From Nitriliruptoraceae bacterium (GTDB lineage Bacteria > Actinomycetota > Nitriliruptoria > Nitriliruptorales > Nitriliruptoraceae): a stretch of DNA of 8,291 nt. Shown in pieces: positions 1 through 6,650 of this stretch; positions within the stretch are counted from its first letter, which is position 1, and the number at the start of each line of letters is the position of its first letter. The stretch lies in assembly GCA_007120565.1 (NCBI GenBank), contig SKNK01000491.1, positions 1 to 8,291 of the forward strand. Direction: 5' to 3'. The notes beneath the pieces are model-generated. The model ran no database searches. It was not told where the DNA came from and saw only the letters and a list, made by a program, of their open reading frames with translations. The position numbers and the translations under genes are program-made.

Positions 1-1
1 C

Positions 2-121
2 AACATCGAGGAAGCCGCCCGCGCCGACGAACTGTTCGTCCTGCTGATGGGCAACGCGACCGACCCCCGCCGCGAGTGGATCGTCAACCGCGCCCACTTC
101 GCGGAGAACGTGGACGTGTGA
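2..121 (+). CDS. Type IIA DNA topoisomerase B subunit (GyrB/ParE), C-terminal end only
   Basis: This is a partial gene: it enters from the left edge and only its last 39 codons and a TGA stop are present. The translated tail contains ADELFVLLMGNATDPRREW and ends HFAENVDV. This matches the conserved end of the ATPase/TOPRIM subunit of DNA gyrase and topoisomerase IV, where an 'LMG..-.pRR.fI' block in the C-terminal Toprim-linked domain is followed by a short tail ending in a 'LDV/VDV'-like motif. That family uses ATP to pass one DNA duplex through another and acts on the chromosome. The fragment is too short to tell GyrB from ParE, so no symbol is given. It is convergent with iolG, with nine bases between the two stop codons, and is a housekeeping gene with no functional link to the inositol genes. 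The family call is fairly sure; the subtype is open. Confidence 0.8.
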   Translation, partial: NIEEAARADELFVLLMGNATDPRREWIVNRAHFAENVDV

Positions 122-129
122 CGCCGGTC

Positions 130-145
130 GTCAGCAACCGCTGAC
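130..145. terminator. Small hairpin at the convergent junction, possible bidirectional terminator
   Basis: GTCAGC (130-135) and GCTGAC (140-145) form a perfect 6-bp stem with an AACC loop. The stem includes the iolG stop codon (131-133) and lies just past the topoisomerase stop (119-121). No T-run follows on either strand, so it is not a classical intrinsic terminator. Position and symmetry are the only support. Confidence 0.3.
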
Positions 146-1147
146 CTCGTCGATCGTGACGGTCCGCCGCTCCTCGACCGCCTTCCCGGCCGCGAGCGCG
201 AGGACGAGCGCCGCACGACCGTCCGCGCCGCTCACCGATGGTGGCGTCGCATCCGACACCATCTGCGCGAACGCTTCCCACTCCCGGCGGTAGCTCGCGA
301 GGTAGCGCTCCAGATAGAACCATGGCAACGGCGCGCCTCGTGAGCCGTCGACGGTGCGGATCACCGCACCGTGTTCAGGCTGGTTGTCGCTGAGCGCCAT
401 GCCTGCTGCACCGAACACCTCGACCCGCTGGTCGTAGCCGTACACGGCCCGGCGGCTGTTGTCGATCACGGTGAGACACCCGCTGGCGTGCCGCAACAGC
501 AACGTGACGGTGTCCCGATCCCCGATGTCACCGATCTGCGGATCGACCCGCACCGCCCCCATCGCGGACACCTCGGTGACCTCCTCACCGGTGACGAACC
601 GCGCCATGTCGAAGTCATGGATCGTCTGATCGCGGAACACGCCACCGGAGCTCCGCAGGTACTCGATGTCCGGGGGTGCGGGATCGCGGCTGGAGATGCG
701 CACCAGCTCGGGCGCACCCACCCCGCCGGATCCGACCGCAGCGCGGACCGCAGCGTGCCCAGGGTCGAACCGCCGGTTGAAACCGACCTGGAGGGGGACC
801 TCGGCGGACTCGGCTGCCTCCAGCGCGCGATCGGTCTCGGCGAGATCGAGGGAGATCGGCTTCTCGCACAGGGTGGCCTTGCCAGCTCCGGCGGCGGCCT
901 CGATCAGTTCGACGTGGGTCGGTGTCGGGGTGCAGATCGCCACCGCGTCGACATCATCGCGTGCGATGGCATCGGCGGGATCCGATGACCCCGCGACCTG
1001 CCACCGCGAGGTGACCTCGTCGAGAGCGGCCGGGATCGGATCGACCACGAAGGCCAGCTGCGCACCAGGGATCTCGCGTGCCAGCAGATCGGCGTGCAAC
1101 CGGCCGATGCGGCCGAGTCCGATCACGGCGATGCGGACGGGGTCCAT
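131..1147 (-). CDS. iolG: Inositol 2-dehydrogenase (Gfo/Idh/MocA family)
   Basis: Predicted NAD-dependent cytoplasmic enzyme that oxidises myo-inositol to 2-keto-myo-inositol (scyllo-inosose), the entry step of the pathway. The protein is 338 residues, usual for the family. The N-terminal Rossmann domain has GLGRIG at residues 10-15. CEKP with the catalytic Lys96 follows, then the alpha/beta domain with Asp173 and His177 in RDQTIHDFDMARF, the Lys-Asp-His set known for Bacillus IolG. NSRRAVYGYDQRVEVFG (230-246) is typical of inositol dehydrogenases. I chose the ATG at 1147: AGGAG lies 7 bases upstream, and the open frame above it (to about 1309) overlaps the end of iolE and encodes unrelated low-complexity sequence. 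It is last in the cluster, 107 bases after iolE. A dehydrogenase acting on another inositol isomer or a related sugar cannot be excluded. Confidence 0.93.
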   Translation of the reverse strand: MDPVRIAVIGLGRIGRLHADLLAREIPGAQLAFVVDPIPAALDEVTSRWQVAGSSDPADAIARDDVDAVAICTPTPTHVELIEAAAGAGKATLCEKPISLDLAETDRALEAAESAEVPLQVGFNRRFDPGHAAVRAAVGSGGVGAPELVRISSRDPAPPDIEYLRSSGGVFRDQTIHDFDMARFVTGEEVTEVSAMGAVRVDPQIGDIGDRDTVTLLLRHASGCLTVIDNSRRAVYGYDQRVEVFGAAGMALSDNQPEHGAVIRTVDGSRGAPLPWFYLERYLASYRREWEAFAQMVSDATPPSVSGADGRAALVLALAAGKAVEERRTVTIDEVSGC

Positions 1148-1154
1148 GCGTTCG

Positions 1155-1162
1155 CTCCTCTC
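1155..1162 (-). promoter_or_regulatory. iolG ribosome binding site
   Basis: The minus strand reads GAGAGGAG, with AGGAG placed 7 bases before the ATG at 1147. This strong Shine-Dalgarno sequence decides the start within a much longer open frame. Confidence 0.75.
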
Positions 1163-1213
1163 GAGCGTGCCCGACACGCCCAGCGGACATCCGGGCACCG
1201 GTCGCGGGGTTGG

Positions 1214-1271
1214 GTCGGTGCTCCACCGACGTGCATCGTCGGTGGGTGGGGCCCTCAGGCCCCGTCGGTGG
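1214..1271 (-). repeat. Repeated CCACCGACG element with alternative stem-loops between iolE and iolG
   Basis: On the minus strand CCACCGACG occurs at 1271-1263 (last codons of iolE) and 1245-1237, with a shorter CACCGAC at 1220-1214. The exact complement CGTCGGTGG is at 1231-1223. That arm can form a perfect 9-bp stem with 1245-1237 (5-base loop ATGCA) or a 7-bp stem with 1220-1214 (loop GAG), and these pairings exclude each other. A separate GC hairpin (1248-1263) sits two bases upstream of the first stem in RNA order. No U-run follows, so a simple intrinsic terminator is unlikely. A transcript-processing or stability element, an attenuator, or an operator are all possible. The repeats are visible in the sequence; any function is inferred. 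Confidence 0.5.
1248..1263 (-). terminator. GC-rich hairpin enclosing the iolE stop codon
   Basis: GGGGCC (minus, 1263-1258) and GGCCCC (1253-1248) form a 6-bp all-GC stem whose four-base loop TGAG contains the iolE stop TGA (1257-1255). With the adjacent 9-bp stem it makes a tandem hairpin pair. There is no T-tail; a partial terminator or a 3'-end stabiliser for iolE mRNA are the likely options. Confidence 0.35.
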
Positions 1272-2163
1272 TCGATGCCAAGGTCCGTCGCAGATGCTCC
1301 ATGTTCCATCGAACGTCGTCGACCGGGCCGCTTCCCACCGGTGGCGCTGCACCGGTCAGCGCGACGTCCTGCTCGAGCACGTACCAGCCGTCGAAGCCGG
1401 CGGCTTCGAGGACCTCGACGGTCCGGTCCACCTCGGCGACTCCCTCTCCGAGCCGGACGAACAGCCCCTGCTGCACCGCTTCGACGAGGCTGAGCTCACC
1501 GGCGTTGAACCGATCGGCGACACCGGCGTCCACGTCCTTGAGGTGGGCGTGCCGGACCCTCGGCCCCGCATCCACGGCGAAACGCACCGGATCGGTCCCC
1601 CCGATCACCAGATGGCCGGAGTCCAGGCAGAAGTCGACCTCGCTCTCCTCCAGCACCCGCCTCACCTCGACCTCACGCTCGACCAACGTGCCGACGTGGG
1701 GATGCAGGACATGGACCAGACCGTGGTCGTCCACGATCCGGGTGAGTTGCGCCAGACCGTCGAGGAGCTCTCGCCAACCCGACACATCGAGTTCGATCGG
1801 CGGCGACCAGTCGGGGTCGACGACGACGGTCGAGACGAACAGTTCGGCCCCGCCGTCACGGAGCCGATCGGCGGTCGCCGCGGCCTCCTGCAGGCTCCTG
1901 CTCCGCAGCGCAGGATCGTGCAGCACCACCGGCACGAAACCCCCGATGAGCTGCAGCTCGTGACGCCCGAGCAGCTCGCGCAACGCTGCAGGGTCCTCTG
2001 GCAAATAGCCGATCGCCCCCAGCTCCGTCGCCTGGAGCCCCAGCTCAGCCATCTCCTGGAGCACCCGCTCGCGAGGCAGCTCGAGCCCCCAGCCGGGGAC
2101 CTCGCACACCCCCCAGCTGATCGGTGCACCGGCGACCCGTTGTTCGAACGGTCGTCCTACCAC
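1255..2163 (-). CDS. iolE: Inosose dehydratase-like TIM-barrel protein
   Basis: Predicted to dehydrate 2-keto-myo-inositol to 3D-(3,5/4)-trihydroxycyclohexane-1,2-dione, the step between IolG and IolD. It belongs to the xylose isomerase-like/AP endonuclease 2 TIM-barrel family, whose metal (Mn or Co in known IolE) is held by acidic and His residues at strand ends. Counting from the chosen start (302 residues), the landmarks are APISWGVCEVPGWG near 13-26, ATELG near 45-49, VLHPHVGTLVE near 152-162, CLDSGHL near 179-185, HAHLKDVD near 206-213 and WYVLEQD near 260-266. These supply the expected Glu, His, Asp/His and Glu ligands. Start choice: GAGGAG at 2175-2170 abuts an ATG (2169), too close for normal use, but is six bases from the GTG at 2163, chosen here. 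An ATG at 2190 would add nine residues. IolI/IolH-like isomerases share this fold; the motifs and context favour IolE. Confidence 0.85.
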   Translation of the reverse strand: MVGRPFEQRVAGAPISWGVCEVPGWGLELPRERVLQEMAELGLQATELGAIGYLPEDPAALRELLGRHELQLIGGFVPVVLHDPALRSRSLQEAAATADRLRDGGAELFVSTVVVDPDWSPPIELDVSGWRELLDGLAQLTRIVDDHGLVHVLHPHVGTLVEREVEVRRVLEESEVDFCLDSGHLVIGGTDPVRFAVDAGPRVRHAHLKDVDAGVADRFNAGELSLVEAVQQGLFVRLGEGVAEVDRTVEVLEAAGFDGWYVLEQDVALTGAAPPVGSGPVDDVRWNMEHLRRTLASTTDGA

Positions 2164-2169
2164 AGCCAT

Positions 2170-2175
2170 CTCCTC
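2170..2175 (-). promoter_or_regulatory. iolE ribosome binding site (decides start)
   Basis: GAGGAG on the minus strand directly touches the ATG at 2169 but has a 6-base spacer to the GTG at 2163. It therefore favours GTG initiation, or sloppy use of two in-frame starts two codons apart. Confidence 0.55.
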
Positions 2176-2190
2176 ACGTCCCGGACCCAT

Positions 2191-2208
2191 CGTTCCGCTC
2201 TCGGAACG
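2191..2208. repeat. 7-bp inverted repeat upstream of iolE
   Basis: CGTTCCG (2191-2197) and CGGAACG (2202-2208) are perfect inverted arms around CTCT. The repeat lies directly upstream of the alternative ATG at 2190 and 45 bases before the start of translation used here (5' base at 2163). As RNA it would be a 7-bp stem in the iolE leader; as DNA it could be a second regulator's site. Which of these applies cannot be decided from sequence. Confidence 0.4.
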
Positions 2209-2240
2209 CTTCCCCCATCCACCAGTGACGGTGGCCGCAG

Positions 2241-2258
2241 GGTTGGAGCGCTCCAACC
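2241..2258. promoter_or_regulatory. Perfect 18-bp palindrome, LacI-family type operator
   Basis: GGTTGGAGCGCTCCAACC equals its own reverse complement over all 18 bases. Even-length symmetry around a central CG with a GAGCGCTC core is typical of LacI-family operators; the actinobacterial CebR site TGGGAGCGCTCCCA is a close known relative. It lies 78 bases upstream of the iolE start in a true intergenic region, as expected for control of iolE-iolG. No LacI-type gene is in the window, so the regulator would be encoded elsewhere. Confidence 0.7.
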
Positions 2259-2259
2259 A

Positions 2260-2277
2260 CGGTGGTGCGGTCCAACT
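2260..2277 (-). promoter_or_regulatory. Degenerate second copy of the palindrome
   Basis: Read on the minus strand, AGTTGGACCGCACCACCG matches the 18-bp palindrome at 13 of 18 positions, keeping GTTGGA and most of the opposite half. Its centre is 19 bp from the centre of the perfect site, close to two helical turns. It may be a weak auxiliary operator or chance. Confidence 0.3.
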
Positions 2278-2333
2278 GAAGCACGGATAGCAAGACATCT
2301 CTCCCACCGGGCGACGAAGCGCCATCGCCGCAT

Positions 2334-3830
2334 TCAGGTCGCCGTCGGCATGTCCAGCGAGGCCGCCTGCTCCTCGTTCGGCTCGGGCCACCTCGAGGTG
2401 ACCACCTTGTTCCGGCTGTAGAAGGCGACGCCTTCCGGCCCGTGGATGTGCAGGTCACCGAACAACGAGTCCTTCCACCCACCGAAGGAGTGGAACGCCA
2501 TCGGCACGGGGACCGGCACGTTGATGCCGATCATCCCGACCTGGACCCCGCGCATGAAGCGGCGCGCCGCCCCACCGTCGCGGGTGAACACCGCGGTGCC
2601 GTTGCCGTACGGGTTGGCGTTGATCAGATCGATCGCGTCGTCGACCGTGTCGGCACGGAGCACGGACAGCACCGGACCGAAGATCTCGTGGGTGTAGACG
2701 TCCATGTCGGTGGTGACCTGATCGATGACCGTCGGTCCGACGAAGAAGCCCTGCTCGTGGCCGGGCACCGTGAGACCGCGCCCATCGACGGTGACCTCGG
2801 CGCCCTGCTCCTCGCCGCGGTCGATGAGCCCGAGGATGCGGTCCCGAGCGGCCGCCGTGATGACCGGGCCCATCTGGCTGCTCGGATCGAGTCCGGGGCC
2901 GACCGTCACCGCTCGCGCCCGGTCGTCGAGCACCTCGAGGAGTCGGTCACCGGCGGAGCCGACCGCGACCGTGGCGGAGATGGCCATGCACCGTTCACCC
3001 GCCGACCCGAAGGCGGCGGCAGCGAGGTGGTCGGACACGTAATCGAGGTCCGCGTCCGCCAGCACGATGGCGTGGTTCTTCGCGCCACCGAGCGCCTGCA
3101 CCCGCTTGCGGTTGGCGCTCCCCCGCTCGTGGATGTAGCGGGCGATGGGCGTCGAACCGACGAACGAGAGCGCCTCCACGTCCGGATGGTCGAGCAGCGC
3201 GTCCACCGCGACCTTGTCGCCGTTGACCACGTTGAACACACCATCGGGGAGCCCGGCCTCCGCCCACATCTCCGCGACCATGGTGGAGAGCGACGGATCC
3301 CGCTCGCTGGGCTTGAGGACGAAGGTGTTCCCGCAGGCGATCGCGATCGGGTACATCCAGGCCGGGACCATCGCCGGGAAGTTGAACGGCGTGATACCGG
3401 CCACCACCCCGAGCGGTGAACGGAACGAGAACGAGTCGACATCGGTCGAGACCTGGTCGGTGTACTCCCCCTTGAGCAGCGTCGGGATCCCGCAGGCGTA
3501 CTCGACCACCTCCAGACCGCGCTGCACCTCGCCCAGCGCATCGGAGCGCACCTTGCCGTGCTCCTCGGTGACGACCTCCGCGAGCTCTCCCGCCCGCTCG
3601 TGCATCAGGTGGCGGAAGGCGAACAGGATCGATGCGCGATGGCTGAGCGAGACCTGCGACCAGGTCTCGAAGGCACGCCGCGCCGCGCTGACCGCCGCGT
3701 CGACGTCCGAGGCCTCGGCCAGCAGCACCTCGGCCTGCTGCTTACCGGTCGCCGGATCGAACACGGGACCGGTTCGGGTGCTGTCACCGGCCGTCGCCCG
3801 GCCTCCGACCCAGTGCTGGATGGTCCTCAT
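2334..3830 (-). CDS. mmsA: CoA-acylating (methyl)malonate-semialdehyde dehydrogenase
   Basis: Last step of the pathway: converts malonate semialdehyde to acetyl-CoA and CO2 with NAD and CoA; in valine catabolism the same family converts methylmalonate semialdehyde to propionyl-CoA. The 498-residue protein is full length for the ALDH superfamily. Visible landmarks are PFNFP with Asn150, FVLKPSE with Lys173, FVGSTPIARYIH (223-234), GGAKNH (248-253), GERC with catalytic Cys281, and EIFGPVL (382-388). GGAKNH replaces the ELGG block and lacks the usual general-base Glu, a hallmark of the CoA-dependent branch. Arg104 and Arg280 fit the substrate-binding arginines known in Bacillus IolA. The ATG at 3830 was chosen because GAGAGGTG lies a few bases upstream and the family's N-terminus begins there; the frame above it runs into iolD. 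It is 40 bases after iolD, probably the same transcript. It is also called iolA. Confidence 0.95.
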   Translation of the reverse strand: MRTIQHWVGGRATAGDSTRTGPVFDPATGKQQAEVLLAEASDVDAAVSAARRAFETWSQVSLSHRASILFAFRHLMHERAGELAEVVTEEHGKVRSDALGEVQRGLEVVEYACGIPTLLKGEYTDQVSTDVDSFSFRSPLGVVAGITPFNFPAMVPAWMYPIAIACGNTFVLKPSERDPSLSTMVAEMWAEAGLPDGVFNVVNGDKVAVDALLDHPDVEALSFVGSTPIARYIHERGSANRKRVQALGGAKNHAIVLADADLDYVSDHLAAAAFGSAGERCMAISATVAVGSAGDRLLEVLDDRARAVTVGPGLDPSSQMGPVITAAARDRILGLIDRGEEQGAEVTVDGRGLTVPGHEQGFFVGPTVIDQVTTDMDVYTHEIFGPVLSVLRADTVDDAIDLINANPYGNGTAVFTRDGGAARRFMRGVQVGMIGINVPVPVPMAFHSFGGWKDSLFGDLHIHGPEGVAFYSRNKVVTSRWPEPNEEQAASLDMPTAT

Positions 3831-3870
3831 GCCGCGCACCTCTCGGTCGCTACCGGGCAACGGGTGGGCC

Positions 3871-5757
3871 TCATGGGCGCAGATGGGGGCGCTGCGCCAC
3901 CCGCTGCTCGTCGTAGTTCGCGCGGGCCCGCTGCGTGCTCTGGAGATCGGACACCTCAGCGACGGGAACGTCCCACCAGCTCTCGCTGCTCGGGGCGCCC
4001 GCGAGCGGGTCGGTCTCGACATGGACGACGACGGGACCACCACGGTGGGCTCGCGCCTCCGACAACGCCTCGCGGAATCCCGCGATCCCATCGGCGTCGA
4101 TCACCCGCGCGCCGAGGCTCGCCGCGTTGGCCGCGAGGTCGACCGGCAACCGCTCACCCTCGAGCCGGCCGGTGTGCTCGTCGCGGTAGCGGTAGCGGGT
4201 ACCGAAACGCTGCGAGCCGACCTGCTCCGACAGGGCACCGATCGACGCGAAACCGTGGTTCTGGACGAGCACGACGATGATCTCTAGCCGCTCCTGGACG
4301 GCGGTGACCAGCTCCTGCGCCAGCATCAGGTACGAGCCGTCCCCGACCAGGGCGAACACCTCGCGGTCGGGATCGGCGAGCTTGACCCCCAGCGCCCCGG
4401 CGATCTCGTAGCCCATGCACGAGTAGCCGTACTCGACGTGGTAGGTGCCCGGGGCGCGTGTGCGCCAGAGCTTGTGCAGATCCCCGGGCATCGAACCGGC
4501 GGCGCACACGACGACACCGGAGGCGCCCACCGCCTCGTTGACGGCGCCGATCACCTCCGACTGGGCCGGGAGCGGGCGGTGCTCACGCTGGTAGGCAGCT
4601 TCGACCGCGTCGTCCCAAGTTCGTCGGAGCTGATCGACCCGCTGGCGGTAGGCGGCGTCGACGGTGTAACCGTCCAACTCGCCCATCAGGCGCTCGAGCG
4701 CGTCCTTCGCGTCGGCGACGACCATCGTCCCGGAGAGCTTGGCGGCGTCGACGCTGGCGACGTTGACGTTGACCACCTGAAGGTCGGGGTCCTGGAACAC
4801 GGTCTTCGAGGCGGTGGTGAAGTCGCTGAACCGCGTGCCGATGCCCAGGACGAGGTCGGCCTCGGCCGCGATGGCGTTGGCTGCCGTCGTCCCGGTCGAC
4901 CCGATCGCACCCAGCGAAGACTCGTGGTCGTAGGGCAGGGCGCCCTTGCCGGCCTGTGTCTCCGCGACGGGGATGCCGGTCGCGGCGGCCAGGCGTCCCA
5001 ACTCGGCCGTCGCACCGGCGTAGTGCACGCCACCTCCGGCGACGATCAAAGGACGGCGGGCCGCCCGGATGCGGTCCACCGCGCGGCGCAGGGCCGCGGG
5101 CTCGGCGACGGGCCGTCCGACGTGCCACACACGGCGTTCGAACAGTTCGAGGGGCCAGTCCGCGGCCTCGGCCTGGACATCCTGGGGCAGGGAGATCGTG
5201 ACGGCGCCGGTCTCTGCCGGGTCGGTCAGCACCCGCATGGCACCGAGCAACGCCGTCGGCAACTGCTCCGGTCGGTCGACGCGATCGAAGAACCGTGAGA
5301 CCGGCCGGAAGGTGTCGTTGACGGTCGTCTCCGGGCCGAGGGGGTGCTCGAGCTGCTGCAGGACCGGGTCCGGACGACGGGTGGCGAACACGTCGCTGGG
5401 AAGCAACAGCACCGGCAGCCGGTTGATCGTTGCCAGCGCCGCACCGGTGACCATGTTGGTGGCCCCGGGTCCGATCGAACTGGTGCACGCCCAGGTGGTG
5501 AGCCGGTCGGACGCTCGCGCGTACGCCGTAGCGGTATGGACCATGGCCTGCTCGTTGCGGGCCAGGATGTAGGGCATCATCGCCGGGTCGTCGACCTCGC
5601 TCTGCAGGAGCGCCTGGCCGACCCCGGCCACGTTGCCGTGCCCGAAGATGCCGAAGGCGCCAGCGATCGTCCGGCACTCAGCGCCGTCCCGTTCGGTGTA
5701 CTGCGCTGCGAGGAACCGCACGAGCGCCTGCGCCACGGTCAGTCGGATCGTGCCCAT
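3871..5757 (-). CDS. iolD: 3D-(3,5/4)-trihydroxycyclohexane-1,2-dione acylhydrolase (ThDP-dependent)
   Basis: Opens the cyclohexane ring of the trione to 5-deoxy-glucuronate, downstream of IolE and upstream of IolB. The 628 residues match the family. The N-terminal Pyr domain carries GIFGHGNVAGVGQAL (36-50), an IolD signature, and RNEQAMVHTATAYA with the cofactor-activating Glu69. A central domain follows (about 215-360). The C-terminal PP domain has the ThDP/Mg motif GDGS at 472-475 through Asn500 (VQNHGF). The tail WWDVPVAEVSDLQSTQRAR is typical of IolD and unlike acetolactate synthases of the same superfamily. The start ATG (5757-5755) shares one base with the iolB stop (TGATG), indicating translational coupling; its own Shine-Dalgarno is weak (only a CGGGG run). 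Nothing is missing from the active-site motifs I can check. Confidence 0.96.
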   Translation of the reverse strand: MGTIRLTVAQALVRFLAAQYTERDGAECRTIAGAFGIFGHGNVAGVGQALLQSEVDDPAMMPYILARNEQAMVHTATAYARASDRLTTWACTSSIGPGATNMVTGAALATINRLPVLLLPSDVFATRRPDPVLQQLEHPLGPETTVNDTFRPVSRFFDRVDRPEQLPTALLGAMRVLTDPAETGAVTISLPQDVQAEAADWPLELFERRVWHVGRPVAEPAALRRAVDRIRAARRPLIVAGGGVHYAGATAELGRLAAATGIPVAETQAGKGALPYDHESSLGAIGSTGTTAANAIAAEADLVLGIGTRFSDFTTASKTVFQDPDLQVVNVNVASVDAAKLSGTMVVADAKDALERLMGELDGYTVDAAYRQRVDQLRRTWDDAVEAAYQREHRPLPAQSEVIGAVNEAVGASGVVVCAAGSMPGDLHKLWRTRAPGTYHVEYGYSCMGYEIAGALGVKLADPDREVFALVGDGSYLMLAQELVTAVQERLEIIVVLVQNHGFASIGALSEQVGSQRFGTRYRYRDEHTGRLEGERLPVDLAANAASLGARVIDADGIAGFREALSEARAHRGGPVVVHVETDPLAGAPSSESWWDVPVAEVSDLQSTQRARANYDEQRVAQRPHLRP

Positions 5758-6650
5758 CAGCGGGACCCCGCAGGTGGCGCCGCGGTCAGCGGCAGTCGAT
5801 GGTCCATCGGCTCGGATATCCAGGTGTCCCGGATCCAGCCGTGGGCCGGGTCATCGCAGATCCGCCACGCGCGCTCCGCACCGGGCCCGGCCATGGCGTT
5901 GAGGTAGTACAGGTCGTAGCCGGGGACCGCCATGGACGGACCGTGCCAACCGTGAGGGATCAGGACCACGTCACCGGTGTGGACCTCGGCGAGGACATCG
6001 ATCGGCCGCTGCTGCGTGCCGTAGACGCGCTGATAGGCGATGCCCGGCCCGGTCGGTCCGTCCGCCACCTCGAAGTAGTAGATCTCCTCGAGGACGGCCT
6101 CACTTTCCCGCTCCTCGTCGTGTTTGTGCGGGGGGTACGACGACCAGTTCCCTGCAGGGGTCAGCACCTCGACGGCGATCAGGCTGTCCGCCTCGAACGA
6201 GTCCGGCGTGCAGAAGTTGACGACCTGTCGGGAGCACTGGCCGGCGCCTCGCAGCTCCACCGGCACGTCCGCAGCCGGGCCGTACCGTGGCTCCAGACGG
6301 CGGCGTGCCCGTGCACCGAGGATCGCGAACCGGCCCCCGGCCTCGCTGGCGACCTCGAGCTCGCTGTCACGAGGCACGTAGGCGAAATCGCTGACGGCCT
6401 GGAAGACCCCTTCGCGGCCATGCAGGTCGAACCGGTGATCGCCGGTGGTGACTGTGGCCGCTCCGACGAGGGGCAGGACCACGACCTCGTCCGGGCCGGT
6501 CGACCACCGGCGCGACCTGCCGGCCGGGAGTTCGAGCACACGCAAGCTGGTGTGATCCCAGCCGGCCCGCTCAGGATCGACGAGGAGCTCGAAGCCGTCA
6601 GCCCCGGCCGTACCGGCCGGTAGATGCAGCTCGGCGTTGCTTCCACTCAT
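5757..6650 (-). CDS. iolB: 5-deoxy-glucuronate isomerase
   Basis: Isomerises 5-deoxy-D-glucuronate to 5-dehydro-2-deoxy-D-gluconate, the substrate of IolC. The protein is 297 residues, the usual size, and is a bicupin. The second cupin holds the metal ligands: SSYPPHKHDE with His175 and His177, LEEIYYFE with Glu188/Glu189, and IPHGWHGP with His233/His236. The end (DLYYLNAMAGP, then RAWRICDDPAHGWI) is characteristic of IolB. The start ATG overlaps the stop of the upstream barrel gene by four bases (ATGA), and AGGAGG lies ten bases upstream, inside that gene. It is cytoplasmic, with no signal peptide or membrane segment. Confidence 0.96.
   Translation of the reverse strand: MSGSNAELHLPAGTAGADGFELLVDPERAGWDHTSLRVLELPAGRSRRWSTGPDEVVVLPLVGAATVTTGDHRFDLHGREGVFQAVSDFAYVPRDSELEVASEAGGRFAILGARARRRLEPRYGPAADVPVELRGAGQCSRQVVNFCTPDSFEADSLIAVEVLTPAGNWSSYPPHKHDEERESEAVLEEIYYFEVADGPTGPGIAYQRVYGTQQRPIDVLAEVHTGDVVLIPHGWHGPSMAVPGYDLYYLNAMAGPGAERAWRICDDPAHGWIRDTWISEPMDHRLPLTAAPPAGSR

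Larger units (their letters stand above)
2170..2333 (-). other. mmsA-iolE intergenic regulatory region
   Basis: This is the longest non-coding stretch in the cluster. In transcription order it holds a weak imperfect stem just after the mmsA stop (GGCGA/TCGCC arms at 2329-2325 and 2314-2310, 10-base loop), a relatively AT-rich patch around 2281-2300, the degenerate operator copy (2260-2277), the perfect palindrome (2241-2258), the 7-bp inverted repeat (2191-2208) and the iolE Shine-Dalgarno. I see no convincing -35/-10 pair; TGCTAT on the minus strand near 2292-2287 is only a weak -10 resemblance. No small ORF with good support was found. The content suggests a promoter and operator for iolE-iolG. 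Confidence 0.5.

Noticed and set aside
303..313. Second copy of the operator core (GTAGCGCTCCA) inside iolG
   Set aside because: Only one half matches the palindrome and it lies in coding sequence for YLERYLAS, well explained by codon use; likely chance.
1148..1309. N-terminal extension of iolG by 54 residues
   Set aside because: The extra frame overlaps the end of iolE, looks like random Arg/Pro-rich sequence, and bypasses the good RBS and Rossmann start at 1147.
1078..2421. A 447-codon plus-strand open frame across iolE and the mmsA-iolE gap
   Set aside because: It is antisense to iolE and the end of iolG, has no recognisable domain, and has the composition expected of a mirror frame in high-GC DNA. 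The minus-strand frames carry clear family motifs.
3831..4091. N-terminal extension of mmsA by 87 residues
   Set aside because: It reads through the iolD 3' end in another frame and has no ALDH similarity; the ATG at 3830 with GAGAGGTG upstream fits the family.
2442..5298. Other long plus-strand frames (2442-3419, 3145-4287, 4438-5298)
   Set aside because: All are antisense to mmsA and iolD, rich in Arg/Gly/His/Asp with no domain signal; shadows of GC-rich coding sequence.
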